A DNA stretch of 64,000 nucleotides from Hyphomicrobium sp. GTDB taxonomy: Bacteria > Pseudomonadota > Alphaproteobacteria > Rhizobiales > Hyphomicrobiaceae. The stretch covers positions 62,001 to 126,000 of the forward strand of contig JASBTM010000006.1 of the NCBI GenBank assembly GCA_030148425.1, read 5' to 3'. Position numbers and translations under genes: made by a program. This document shows positions 24,713 through 33,706 of this stretch, piece after piece; position 1 is the stretch's first letter, and each line of letters begins with the position of its first letter. The notes beneath the pieces were generated by a model. The model had not been told where the DNA came from. It was given only the letters and a program-made list of their open reading frames with translations, and searched no databases.

Positions 24713-26020
24713 TCAGAAGTTGATCAGAGCGCCCATGCCGACATACTGGAAGTCTTTGTAGCCCACGCCGTTGGTGTTGTTATCGTCATAATCGAGGTGA
24801 CGATACTTGACCCAGACAGACATCGCAGCCGTGTCGATTTCCTGAACGATGCCGCCGCCGATAACTTGCGTACGGTCATGCGTTGCATCGAGACCAGCAA
24901 GCTCAGACTGCGAGAAGTCGCCCGAACCCTTGACGTGCTCGTACTCGCCGTACAGCACGGTGTGGCCCAGCGGAACCCAACGCTGACGGATACCGCCCTT
25001 CAGGTAGTACGTCTCAGACTGACCTGATCCAGCGAAATCGTAGTCGTCGTGACCATAGGCGCCGTAAGCGAACAGACCCGTTGGGATGTGTTCAACGTAA
25101 CCAGCCGCCTGGAAGTAGCGCTGCGTCGCGCTGATACCAAGGTTCAGGTTTTCGTCGGTGCTTTCAGCGTACGAGGCAACGGCTGCAACCTTGAAGTCCG
25201 CCCATTCGCCAGCATACCGGGTCGTGATGGCCCAGATGTCGTCTTCACCCCACGATGCCGACACCGAGAAGCCGCCAAAGCTGGGCGAGTCGTAACGAAC
25301 GACGTTACGCGGAACGCCGAAGCAGTCACCCCATGCACCGCCTGCGCTTTGGCAGTAGGCGCCGCCCCATTTGACAGCAGCGTTATTGGCATTGTTGGTG
25401 AATGCACCGTCGCCAACGAACTGGCCGCCCTTCGTGCGAATGGCGAAGCTGTTGACATCGAACGCCACCCAGTTGGCAGGAACGAGCGAGCCCGAACCGT
25501 CAACCAAGATCGCCGAGTTATCAGCCGCGTCGGATTGCTTACCGACCGAGACTTTACCCAGCTGGTCGCTCTTGATGAACCAGAACGACTGCAGTGTCGA
25601 AACGCCGTTGGCCGTGCCAGTCAAGGCGTTCGGACCATCGACGCGGTTTTGGTTGGTGGTCAAGCTGTCGGAGCCGATGGCTTCGAGATGCAGGACGTAA
25701 CCTGCCGTCCAGCCCGGAAGAATGGTGGCCTGGCCGGTGAACTTCACGTGGCTACCGAGCGTGGAACCCAGGTCCGTGACGTAGGCGTTGGACTCGTTGC
25801 CGTCGTCCCACCACATAACCTGCTGACCAACCCAGCCCGACACGGTCAGCGAAACCTTGCGGTTGCCCTTACGTGCCGTCGTTGCTTCCAATTCCGCAAT
25901 GCGCTCCTCGAGGTCGGCGCAACAATTCCCCCCGAGATCAGCCGCCGATGCACTGCCGGTCGACAGGCTGCCCGCAATCAGGCCTGCTGCCAACAGAGCA
26001 CTCAGACTGTACTTGTTCAT
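24713..26020 (-). CDS. Rhizobiales-type outer-membrane porin, copy 2
   Basis: 435-residue paralogue of the neighbouring porin, same strand and domain order: signal peptide MNKYSLSALLAAGLIAGSL, mature start ADLGGNCCADLEER, first strand VSGWVGQQVMWWDDGN, and C-terminus YVGMGALINF. It differs from copy 1 in the signal peptide, in an inserted loop (GDGAFTNNANNAAVKWGG) and in a shortened external loop near LNLGISATQRYFQ. The rest is almost identical, including at DNA level. The ATG has GGGAG upstream. The upstream region has a direct repeat that may regulate it. Differences confined to loops suggest variation in exposed parts. Confidence 0.93.
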   Translation of the reverse strand: MNKYSLSALLAAGLIAGSLSTGSASAADLGGNCCADLEERIAELEATTARKGNRKVSLTVSGWVGQQVMWWDDGNESNAYVTDLGSTLGSHVKFTGQATILPGWTAGYVLHLEAIGSDSLTTNQNRVDGPNALTGTANGVSTLQSFWFIKSDQLGKVSVGKQSDAADNSAILVDGSGSLVPANWVAFDVNSFAIRTKGGQFVGDGAFTNNANNAAVKWGGAYCQSAGGAWGDCFGVPRNVVRYDSPSFGGFSVSASWGEDDIWAITTRYAGEWADFKVAAVASYAESTDENLNLGISATQRYFQAAGYVEHIPTGLFAYGAYGHDDYDFAGSGQSETYYLKGGIRQRWVPLGHTVLYGEYEHVKGSGDFSQSELAGLDATHDRTQVIGGGIVQEIDTAAMSVWVKYRHLDYDDNNTNGVGYKDFQYVGMGALINF

Positions 26021-26749
26021 AGAACTACTCCCGTCTGCTTCGACTTGAGGAATGCCGGAAGGAACTCAACGTTCGGCCCGAACACTCGTCTTTACGCGTG
26101 GTATTTTTTACTCTTTACGCGGTGGTATTTTTTATACCGTCCTCAAACCCGTCTTTGCGGCACACGGGCTTCCCCCCGAATCACCGCTCAGGGTTACGTT
26201 TTAAGCAGATCTGATTCGGTGGGGGAATAGAGGACAGCTGTTCGGCTGTGGAATTGCGAAGCTTTGTGATGGAAAAGCCACGCGCGTTGACGATGCCACA
26301 CGATCGCCGCTTGGCGATCTAATTTCAGCCGAATTGACCCGATGCCGCTCGCCTGGCCATGAGCCGATAGGAAGCTGTCATCATCGAGGCAAACGGAGGG
26401 ACGACATCTGCCATCCGTCTTTCGCCCGTTTTGAATAGAACGCGGCGAGATGAACACCAAGAGGATAACGGCTTCCGCAGCTTACGTGCGTCAATAGAGC
26501 CGTCTTCGAACGACCGACATGACTTGCGCGCACCCGGTAGTGGATTTTGATATGCGTCCAAGTGTGTGACCGACGATAAAGGGATTGTGGGTTTCATAAT
26601 TCGTTGACGAGAAAGTCACACGGGAACAGCCGGCACGTGGAAAATCTGCCACAATCGTCGGCTAGCTGAATGAGAACTGGCCGTCAGGTGCGCTTGCGAT
26701 AAAGCGTGAGGGCGGACGTGCGCACCGCAAGAGTTGGCTGATACCGGAA
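26021..26749. other. Long divergent intergenic region, no gene
   Basis: 729 bases between porin copy 2 (minus) and opgG/D (plus). Minus-strand frames of 88 and 90 codons exist at 26194-26460 and 26325-26597, but they lack ribosome sites and look compositionally unlike neighbours, so I do not call them. The region begins with an AT-rich direct repeat and presumably holds promoters for both flanking genes. Confidence 0.6.
26090..26135. repeat. AT-rich tandem direct repeat upstream of porin copy 2
   Basis: Two near-identical units of about 22 bases: CTTTACGCGTGGTATTTTTT (starting 26090) and CTTTACGCGGTGGTATTTTT (starting 26113). They lie 70-115 bases upstream of the porin start and may bind a regulator. 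Confidence 0.7.
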
Positions 26750-28324
26750 ATGACAGGAAAAATCGTCGATCGCCGCGTGCTGCTTGAGAAAGCGGTTGCG
26801 GGAACTTTTGCCATGGGGCTGGTCCGGCTAGCCCTGGCGGCGGAGGCAGCGCAGGCAGACGAGGCAACGCCCCCGCCACAGCCCGCTCCGCAAGGAACCG
26901 TTTTCAGCGGAACGACGGTGAAAACCGAGGCGAAGCGACTTTCTGACCAGCCGTTCGTCAAGCCGACGATGGATTTGCCGCCCCCCTTTAATAAGCTGTC
27001 CTACGATCAGTATCGCGATATCCGTTTCCGCCCCGAGAAGGCGATTTGGAAGGGGGAGAACCTCGATTTCCAGATTCAGCCCTTTGCGATGGGCTGGCTC
27101 TACGACGTTCCCGTCGACCTGTGGATCGTGGAGAGTGGAAAGGCGACGCGCCTTGTCGCCGACAACAAGCTGTTTTCCTTCGGCCCTCTGATAGGGCCGG
27201 GTCCCGACGCTGCGCCTTTCGGATTTTCGGGTTTCCGGCTTCATGGACCGATCAACCGCGCCGACGCCTTCGACGAATATACCGTCTTTCAGGGTGCCAG
27301 CTATTTCCGAGGCGTCGGGCGGGGCCAAGGCTACGGCACGTCGGCGCGCGGCTTGGCGCTCAACACTGCGCAGCCCGGCGGCGAGGAATTTCCGTTCTTC
27401 CGCAGCTTCTGGATCGAACGGCCGAAGCCGATAGCAACCGAACTGGTCGTCCATGCGTTACTCGACAGTCCTTCCACGACCGGCGCTTACCGGTTCTCGA
27501 TTACGCCCGGAGAGACGACGGTCATGGATGTTGAGGCAACTTTGTATCCCCGCGTCGCGCTGAGCCACGTCGGCATCGGCCCCTTAACCAGCATGTATTT
27601 CCATGGTCAGGCGAGCCAGCGACGGGTTGAGGACATCCGTCCCGCCGTGCACGACAGCGAAGGGCTCGCGATGATAACGGGCGGGGGAGAGAGGCTTTGG
27701 CGTCCGCTCAATAATCCGAAGACGCTTCAGCTCAGCGCATTCATGGGGCGGGACCCGAAGGGGTTTGGCCTTTGGCAGCGCGACCGCAATTTCCACAATT
27801 ATGAGGATCTCGAAAGCCATTTCGAGCGTCGGCCTTCGGTGTGGGTGGAACCGCAAAGCCAATGGGGCGAAGGTTTCGTCGAGCTTATCGAAATCCCGAT
27901 CGAGGACGAAATCCACGATAACATCGCCGTCTACTGGAAGCCGTCGAAGCAGCTCGCGGCCGGCGGACCGCATCTCTTTAACTACAAAATCTATTGGGGG
28001 CGCGACGTACCGGAATCTTGGTCTGGTGCCCGCGTCGTCAAGACGCGTGTGGGAAATGCAAAAAAGGCAGGCATCATTCTATTCGTCATCGAATTGGCGG
28101 GTCCGTCGGTCAAAGATGCGAAGGACCTTCCAGCCGTCGATTTGTCTGCAAGCGCCGGTCAAATTTCCAATGTGTCGGTCCAGCGTAACTCCGAAATCTC
28201 CGGCGTCCGGGTCTCCTTCAATTTGGCGCCCGGCGACAATGAACTCATCGAACTACGTTGCGTTCTGAAGGCAGGCGAACAACCAGTCTCGGAGACTTGG
28301 CTCTATCGATGGACAAAGCCGTAA
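26750..28324 (+). CDS. Periplasmic glucan biosynthesis protein, OpgG/OpgD (MdoG/MdoD) family
   Basis: 524-residue exported protein for osmoregulated periplasmic glucan synthesis. The N-terminus KIVDRRVLLEKAVAGTFAMG has a twin-Arg (DRRVLLEK) and hydrophobic stretch resembling the Tat signal of OpgD, so export by Tat is plausible. The conserved MdoG domain begins at LSYDQYRDIRFRP and includes PFGFSGFRLHGP, GASYFRGVG, SEGLAMITGGGERLWRPLNNP and PSVWVEPQSQWGEGFVEL. E. coli OpgD has been described as an endo-beta-1,2-glucanase; whether this protein shares that activity is inference. Its stop overlaps the next gene start by 16 bases. OpgD is the closer guess because of the Tat-like signal. Confidence 0.9.
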   Translation: MTGKIVDRRVLLEKAVAGTFAMGLVRLALAAEAAQADEATPPPQPAPQGTVFSGTTVKTEAKRLSDQPFVKPTMDLPPPFNKLSYDQYRDIRFRPEKAIWKGENLDFQIQPFAMGWLYDVPVDLWIVESGKATRLVADNKLFSFGPLIGPGPDAAPFGFSGFRLHGPINRADAFDEYTVFQGASYFRGVGRGQGYGTSARGLALNTAQPGGEEFPFFRSFWIERPKPIATELVVHALLDSPSTTGAYRFSITPGETTVMDVEATLYPRVALSHVGIGPLTSMYFHGQASQRRVEDIRPAVHDSEGLAMITGGGERLWRPLNNPKTLQLSAFMGRDPKGFGLWQRDRNFHNYEDLESHFERRPSVWVEPQSQWGEGFVELIEIPIEDEIHDNIAVYWKPSKQLAAGGPHLFNYKIYWGRDVPESWSGARVVKTRVGNAKKAGIILFVIELAGPSVKDAKDLPAVDLSASAGQISNVSVQRNSEISGVRVSFNLAPGDNELIELRCVLKAGEQPVSETWLYRWTKP

Positions 28325-30288
28325 ACGAAAACTTCATAGGCATAGTGCCGGAAGTGACGCAGCATCTGCCCAAGACACCTCCCGACGCCGGTCCGTGGTG
28401 GCATTTGCCGCCAGCGGCGCCGCTCGATATGCCAACACAGGATTTCGCGGCGCCGGTAGTTGCCGCCGTCGCAGCGAAACGCCGGGGCTACTGGGTGCCG
28501 CGCACCGCGATCTTCGCAGGAGCCGCCGTTATGACGGCAGCTTTCGCGAATGAGCTTTTCAGCATCCTGTCGTTCGTCGTCATCACGCCCGTTCAGTTCC
28601 TTTTTCTTATTCTATCGACAATCGCTTTCGGATGGATCGCGATCGGCAGCCTGAGCGCGGCGCTGGGCTTCCTGCCGCTCTTCGTCGACGAGCATCCCGA
28701 TACGATCGAGCCGCCGCCGCCCACATCTCCGCTCGAGTCGCGGACTGCTCTTCTGTTTCCAGTCTACCATGAGGACCCCGCGCGCATCTCCGGCGCTATC
28801 GAGGCGATGGTGCGCGAGCTCGCTGAACTCGGCCGCGACCAATACTTCGACGTCTTTGTGCTCTCTGACACCCGCGGCGACGATGCGGGCGCGAAAGAAG
28901 CGATCGTCTATCGCGCGCTTTCGACAGAGCTTAGCGATCTGGCGCCCGTCTATTATCGCCGCCGCTTACAGAACACCGCGCGTAAATCCGGAAATATCGC
29001 CGACTGGGTCGAGCGGTTCGGCGCCGCCTATCAATCGTTCATCATTCTCGACGGCGACAGCGTGATGTCCGGCGGCACGCTGGTATCCCTTGCGGCCGCG
29101 CTGGAAGCCGATCCCAAGGCCGGCCTCATTCAGACGGTGCCAAGGCTTGTCGGCGGGGAAACCCTGCTGCAGCGCTTGCAGCAATTTGCATGCAACACCT
29201 ACGGCCCTTCCGTCGCTGCGGGCCTGGCGTTCTGGCATCGTGACCAGGGCAACTACTGGGGACACAACGCGATAATTCGGACGTCGGCGTTCGCATCCGC
29301 CGCCGGGCTGCCGGACCTTCCGGGGCGCAAGCCGTTCGGTGGGCATATCCTCAGCCATGACTTCGTCGAAGCCGTGCTTCTGCAGCGCGCCGGGTATGGC
29401 GTCCACATGATGCCTTCGCTCGAAGGCTCGTACGAGGGCATGCCGCCGAACATCATCGATGTCGTCGCGCGCGACCGGCGCTGGGCGCAGGGCAACCTGC
29501 AGCATCTCGCTATCGTCTCGCAGCCGGGGCTGACGCCGATGGGGCGTTTGCATCTCGGTATGGGGGCGGCTTCCTATCTCATCTCCGGCGTATGGGCGAT
29601 GTCCCTCATCGTTGGCGTCGTGCTGGCGCTGCAAGGCCAGCAGATGATCCCGAGCTATTTCCGCGACGACAAGACGTTGTTTCCGATCTGGCCCACAATC
29701 GATCCGGGCGCCGCGCTGCGCCTGTTCATGGGAACGATGGTCGTCGTTCTGCTGCCGAAGGCTCTCGGATTGGTGCTTGCCTGGAAGCAGATGCGGAAAG
29801 AGCGCAATTTCTTCGGCGCCATCCGGGTGACAGTCGGCGTGCTGATCGAGACGATCTATTCGATGCTGATCGCTCCGATCTTTATGGTGACGCAGACGGT
29901 CGGCTCGGCGGAAATCCTTGCTGGACGCGATTCCGGCTGGAAACCGCAGAAGCGAAACGATGGCGCGCTGACCTTCGACGATGCGATGTGGTTTGCGCGC
30001 TGGCACACCGCCATCGGCGGCATCGTTGGCGCAATCACCTGGACGGTTTCTCCCGCACTCCTGATGTGGATGTCGCCGGTAATCCTCGGCCTCGTTCTGG
30101 CTGGGCCGGTCAGCTGGCTGACGTCTCGCCGGGCGGGCCCGATCGAACGCTGGGCGCTGGCGACGAACGAAGACCGGCGGCCGCCGCCGGTGCTCGTCGA
30201 TGCCGGGCACAGATCGCGCGATTGGGAGCGCAAAATCGCAACTCCGGGCGGCCTTACGCCCTTGCCGGATGCGGCGGCCGCCGCCTAA
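28309..30288 (+). CDS. opgH: Glucans biosynthesis glucosyltransferase OpgH (MdoH)
   Basis: Inner-membrane glycosyltransferase of family 2, 659 residues, which makes the beta-1,2-glucan backbone from UDP-glucose. Hydrophobic helices (FAGAAVMTAAFANEL onward) surround a cytoplasmic catalytic domain. Motifs include TALLFPVYHEDP, FVLSDT, the DxD-like ILDGDSVM, HDFVEA and the processivity motif DRRWAQGNLQH. C-terminal membrane helices and a Pro-rich tail follow. The ATG at 28309 lies inside the end of opgG/D (16-base overlap), implying translational coupling. A longer in-frame start at 28258 is rejected because it would read far into the upstream gene. Confidence 0.92.
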   Translation: MDKAVNENFIGIVPEVTQHLPKTPPDAGPWWHLPPAAPLDMPTQDFAAPVVAAVAAKRRGYWVPRTAIFAGAAVMTAAFANELFSILSFVVITPVQFLFLILSTIAFGWIAIGSLSAALGFLPLFVDEHPDTIEPPPPTSPLESRTALLFPVYHEDPARISGAIEAMVRELAELGRDQYFDVFVLSDTRGDDAGAKEAIVYRALSTELSDLAPVYYRRRLQNTARKSGNIADWVERFGAAYQSFIILDGDSVMSGGTLVSLAAALEADPKAGLIQTVPRLVGGETLLQRLQQFACNTYGPSVAAGLAFWHRDQGNYWGHNAIIRTSAFASAAGLPDLPGRKPFGGHILSHDFVEAVLLQRAGYGVHMMPSLEGSYEGMPPNIIDVVARDRRWAQGNLQHLAIVSQPGLTPMGRLHLGMGAASYLISGVWAMSLIVGVVLALQGQQMIPSYFRDDKTLFPIWPTIDPGAALRLFMGTMVVVLLPKALGLVLAWKQMRKERNFFGAIRVTVGVLIETIYSMLIAPIFMVTQTVGSAEILAGRDSGWKPQKRNDGALTFDDAMWFARWHTAIGGIVGAITWTVSPALLMWMSPVILGLVLAGPVSWLTSRRAGPIERWALATNEDRRPPPVLVDAGHRSRDWERKIATPGGLTPLPDAAAAA

Positions 30289-30313
30289 ATCTCGCGTCGC
30301 GCGTGTCGAGTAG

Positions 30314-31351
30314 CTAGCCTTCCGCCTGCTTGTCCGCACCGCGCAGCGAGCGGACAAGCTCGTTGAAGATTTCGCGGACGCGGAGCGGCTCGGAATCAAG
30401 ATAGGGCAGCGGACGGATCACCTCGACGGCCACGACTCCAAGCCGCGACGTCAGGGCTCCGTTGAATGCGCCTTCACCGAGACGCCGCGAGAGACGCCGC
30501 AGCACGTCCTGCCCGACGAATTGCCCGAGTAGATCATCCGTCATGGCGATGCCGCCCGTCGCGATGACGTGACCGACGACATTGCGCGCGAGGCGCAGCG
30601 ACCCAAGAATTCCAGGCCGGCCACCGTAAAGGGTCGCGATGGCGCGAAACATGCGCACGTTCTCGACCAGCACGAAGCCCATCGCGATCCACATGATTGG
30701 CGAGAGTGCCGTCACCGTCGCCACACGCTTGGCCGACGCGAGAATGGCCTTGCGGGCTTCGCCATCGAGCGGATGGAGCAACTCGCGATCGGAGAGTCTG
30801 AGCAGTTCGCCTTGTTCGAGAACGTCGCCGGAATGGTCCTTTACGCGCGCCAGTCCCCAGGCGAGATCCGGTCTTCCGCGATAATGAGCAAGGAGTGCGG
30901 ATACCGCCTTGCGCTCGGAGGCAGCGTCCGGTTTCGCAAGTGTCCCCCGCACCAGCGTTCTAAGCCGTGCAAGGCGCGCAAGCCGCCGGAAGCCCAAGAG
31001 TTCGCGCAGCACGATGCCGAGCAAGGCTAAGCCGATAATCACGAGCAATCCGAAGGCGACCCAGCCGATCCAATCCTGGCGCTCGAGCGCGACCGATACG
31101 AAACGCGCGAACCAGAGGCCGGCAGCCAGCGACGCCAGCGCGGCCATCGCCGAGAAGAGGATGCCGCCGAACCGAAAGCCGCGATTGATATCGCCGACGC
31201 TCAGCCTGCGCGACGGCGTTTCCGAGCGCCTCGTCGTAACGGCGCCGCCCAGGGGAATGCTTTCATCGGTAAAGTCGATGTCTTCCGCGACGTCATCGGC
31301 TTTGAAAACGCGGGGCTTCCTCGGAGGCGTCGTGTCGTTCCCGTTCGTCAT
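30314..31351 (-). CDS. ycjF: YcjF-family membrane protein
   Basis: 345-residue inner-membrane protein of the YcjF/TIGR01620 family (DUF697-type). Two hydrophobic segments lie near residues 60-110 (FGGILFSAMAALASLAAGLWF and WVAFGLLVIIGLALLGIVL), another around SPIMWIAMGFVLV, and a conserved C-terminal region VVEVIRPLPYLD. The family has no established function; it is encoded beside the predicted ATPase YcjX, often with phage-shock genes. The start overlaps the ycjX stop by four bases (ATGA), typical of translational coupling. Phage-shock genes are not in this window. Confidence 0.88.
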   Translation of the reverse strand: MTNGNDTTPPRKPRVFKADDVAEDIDFTDESIPLGGAVTTRRSETPSRRLSVGDINRGFRFGGILFSAMAALASLAAGLWFARFVSVALERQDWIGWVAFGLLVIIGLALLGIVLRELLGFRRLARLARLRTLVRGTLAKPDAASERKAVSALLAHYRGRPDLAWGLARVKDHSGDVLEQGELLRLSDRELLHPLDGEARKAILASAKRVATVTALSPIMWIAMGFVLVENVRMFRAIATLYGGRPGILGSLRLARNVVGHVIATGGIAMTDDLLGQFVGQDVLRRLSRRLGEGAFNGALTSRLGVVAVEVIRPLPYLDSEPLRVREIFNELVRSLRGADKQAEG

Positions 31352-32796
31352 GCGAGATAATCCGAAATCAGAAAATCGAGCGCGCGATCCAGTCTGATAT
31401 GTGGGAAAGCCGCGGGTTTGCCGTCCGGTAGCTTATCGGCAAGTTTGGGCGGCGCGAAGCGGACAAGTTCGAGCGAGGCGGAGGCCGCGTGACGGGCTGC
31501 GTTCAACGCGGCGGTGGGATCGGCCGGGAGGTCGCCCGGAAAAATTGCGGCTTCGGTCACGCCGTCGAAGACGATTGTGTCGATGCGTTCGCCCTTGATC
31601 GGCGTTCCGCGCAGGCAGGGAAGGGTCTCGCCGCGTTGTCTCGCGGTCGCCTCGCGGGTTGCGCGGAGTGCGGAAAGCGCCAGCGCGTTGACGCCCGCAC
31701 CTTCCGTCTGTGCGCGCATGATCGCCTCGTCGACGATCTCTTTCAGGATGGCTTCGAGGCGGTCGTGGCTCGACGCCGGCAAGTGGTCGGCCTTCGTCGC
31801 AGCGAACAGCACGCGATCAATGCGCCGTCCGAGGAACATCGACAGCCAGGAATTGGTGCCCGGCCGGAAGGCGCGCAAAATGTTTGTCATCGCGCGTTCG
31901 AGATCACCGACTGCCTCTGCTCCGCGATGAAGGGCCGTCAGCACGTCGACCAGCACAATCTGGCGGTCGAGCCGAGCGAAGTGATCGTTGAAGAACGGCT
32001 TCACGACGGACGATTTGTAGCTCTCGAAGCGGCGGACCATCATGGCTGCAAGCGAGCCGCGCGGCAGCCGCTCGTCGGAGGTCAGCGGCATCGGGAAGAA
32101 CGTCAGCAGGGGCGAGCCGTCGAGTTCACCCGGTAGCAGGAAACGGCCCGGAGCCAACGTCGATTGCGCGCCGCTATCACGCATCGCCTGCAAATAGGTG
32201 GTGAACAGCTTGGCGCCGGTGATCGCGATCTGCTCGTCTTCGGGCGCGGCAGGATCGGTTCCGGCGAGAAAATCGAGGAAGGGTTTTGCAAGGTCCGCGC
32301 GTGAGGGTGATGCCGCAAGTGCCAACGCTTCGGTCGAGAAGGTGCGGTAGTTCTGCTCGAGCAAGGGAAGGTCGGTCAGCCATTCGCCCGGATAGTCCAC
32401 GATGTCGACATGCAACTTCGAATATCCGGCGAAGCGCTTGAGGGCATAGGCGGAGCGATATTCGATCGTGACGCGAAGTTCCGAGATGCGCTTCGTGCTC
32501 TCAGGCCACCTCGGCGGCGTCGCAAGCAGGTCGGCGAGGTGGGCTTCATAGTCGAAGCGCGGAACACTGTCGTCGGGCTGCGGCTCGAGATAGGCGCGGA
32601 CGATCCGGTGCTCGGCATCGGCCGCGAAGAACGGCAGGCGGCCACCGCTGATGAGATTACGAACGAGAGCCGTGATGAATACGGTTTTTCCCGCCCGCGA
32701 GAGGCCCGTCACGCCAAGCCTGACAGACGGTGTCAGGTAATCCGACAGCCGTGTCTGTGCATTTTTGAGGAGATCGGAATAGGAGGTGTCAGCCAA
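31348..32796 (-). CDS. ycjX: YcjX-family predicted GTPase/ATPase
   Basis: 482-residue P-loop protein. The Walker A motif GVTGLSRAGKTVFIT is near residue 28, with VDIVDYPGEWL as the likely Walker B/switch region, FAATKADHLPASSHDRL as the specificity motif, and IVLVDVLTALHRG. Family members are thought to be GTP- or ATP-dependent and linked to envelope stress, with YcjF as partner. The frame begins with TTG at 32796; upstream ATG codons are in other frames, and no clear ribosome site is present, so the start is uncertain by a few codons. The end overlaps ycjF by four bases. Confidence 0.88.
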   Translation of the reverse strand: MADTSYSDLLKNAQTRLSDYLTPSVRLGVTGLSRAGKTVFITALVRNLISGGRLPFFAADAEHRIVRAYLEPQPDDSVPRFDYEAHLADLLATPPRWPESTKRISELRVTIEYRSAYALKRFAGYSKLHVDIVDYPGEWLTDLPLLEQNYRTFSTEALALAASPSRADLAKPFLDFLAGTDPAAPEDEQIAITGAKLFTTYLQAMRDSGAQSTLAPGRFLLPGELDGSPLLTFFPMPLTSDERLPRGSLAAMMVRRFESYKSSVVKPFFNDHFARLDRQIVLVDVLTALHRGAEAVGDLERAMTNILRAFRPGTNSWLSMFLGRRIDRVLFAATKADHLPASSHDRLEAILKEIVDEAIMRAQTEGAGVNALALSALRATREATARQRGETLPCLRGTPIKGERIDTIVFDGVTEAAIFPGDLPADPTAALNAARHAASASLELVRFAPPKLADKLPDGKPAAFPHIRLDRALDFLISDYLA

Positions 32797-32816
32797 GTGA
32801 TGCCGCGCATGTCATG

Positions 32817-32842
32817 AAAAAAAGGGGCCTTGAGGCCCCTTT
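32817..32842 (-). terminator. Terminator after the 30-residue membrane peptide gene
   Basis: On the minus strand GGGGCC, loop TCAA, GGCCCC and seven T residues. It isolates the small gene from ycjX. Confidence 0.85.
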
Positions 32843-32903
32843 AAGTGGCGCAACTTGCCGACATCGACAAGGCGCTTCGCTTGCACCATGTCAAACTGCG
32901 CGC

Positions 32904-32996
32904 TTAGCCGTAGAAAATCACGGCGACGCCTGCGGCAAGCACAACCACCGCCATCAGCATGATGGCGCCTGAACGTATGAATTCGGACACGGCCAT
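32904..32996 (-). CDS. Single-span membrane microprotein, 30 residues
   Basis: A short gene with ATG at 32994-32996 preceded on the minus strand by AGGAG about 4-9 bases upstream, and with its own terminator. The product begins MAVSEFIRSG, followed by a 17-residue hydrophobic stretch AIMLMAVVVLAAGVAVI and the tail FYG. This is one inner-membrane helix. No family is recognised. Independent ribosome site, terminator and coherent helix argue it is real. It may be a regulator of a membrane complex, but partners are unknown. Confidence 0.7.
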   Translation of the reverse strand: MAVSEFIRSGAIMLMAVVVLAAGVAVIFYG

Positions 32997-33121
32997 TTCT
33001 CTCCTTTTGCCAGGTCGCGACGATGTTGCCGGACAGCATAGGCTCAAGGTTTGAATAGGCCCTGAAGTCAGGGTTCAGGCGACGTTCATGGCGCCGACAA
33101 GGTTTGGAATGGGCCGAAAAA

Positions 33122-33619
33122 TCAGGCGTCGTGGGCCTTCCGGACCTCGAATATCTCCATGATGCGACAGCCGCGATGCGGTCCATCGACGACGAAGGTC
33201 CATTTGCCCTCTGTGAAGGTGTCGCACATTTTGACGCCCTTCACGAGGATCCAGTGCCCTTCCTTGCCCTTATGGATCGCGAGAATGTAGTAGGCCCAGG
33301 CGCTTCTGGGCTTCTGCATCCACGTCCAGACCGTCGGCCGCTCCTTGCGGGCGCGGTGCATGTGGCTCTCTTTGAGCTCCATGCGGTAGCCGAAATATGA
33401 GAGGGCGGCTTCGACCTCGTCGGAATATGTCCCGCGGACGACGGGCTTGCGGTGTGGCGGCAACTCGCGACCGGCGCGGATCACGTCCTCGATCTTCGAA
33501 ATCCCGTAACCCGTGATGGCGGACAGAACATAGGGGCCGCAAAATGCGACGCGACCCGTGTCGTTCTTTGCCGCGTCGAGGCTCGACGCCGGCCAACCCA
33601 TTGAAAAGCGGTCGGTCAT
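33122..33619 (-). CDS. Hypothetical protein with possible papain-like fold
   Basis: 165-residue predicted cytoplasmic protein. Residues FCGPYVLSAITGYGISKIEDVIRAGR look like the start of a cysteine-protease-type (C39/papain-like) domain, with Cys at the head of a helix. The later segment GHWILVKG supplies a candidate His followed by a beta strand, and FVVDGPHRG may provide an Asp. Middle portions are Arg/Lys-rich. Family assignment is inference from these three marks. A longer frame starts at 33676, but that would run through the CtrA-type site; the ATG at 33619 is used. The gene is divergent from malonyl-CoA decarboxylase. Confidence 0.6.
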   Translation of the reverse strand: MTDRFSMGWPASSLDAAKNDTGRVAFCGPYVLSAITGYGISKIEDVIRAGRELPPHRKPVVRGTYSDEVEAALSYFGYRMELKESHMHRARKERPTVWTWMQKPRSAWAYYILAIHKGKEGHWILVKGVKMCDTFTEGKWTFVVDGPHRGCRIMEIFEVRKAHDA

Positions 33620-33668
33620 GACGAAATTTGCCCTATACAAGTGAGAACGGAATGCTCGGCCTATAGGG

Positions 33669-33684
33669 TTAAGCAAAAGTTAAC
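33669..33684. promoter_or_regulatory. CtrA-type binding site (TTAA-N7-TTAAC)
   Basis: TTAA (33669-33672), seven bases, then TTAAC (33680-33684): an exact match to the consensus of the alphaproteobacterial cell-cycle regulator CtrA. It is in the short gap between the papain-like hypothetical and malonyl-CoA decarboxylase, 23 bases before the latter's ATG and about 50 before the former's. Confidence 0.6.
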
Positions 33685-33706
33685 ACAGAGGGAGCGCGAC
33701 CGACTG

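Noticed and set aside
26194..26597. Two minus-strand frames of 88 and 90 codons upstream of porin copy 2
   Set aside because: They overlap each other, lack ribosome sites and have no recognisable motif.
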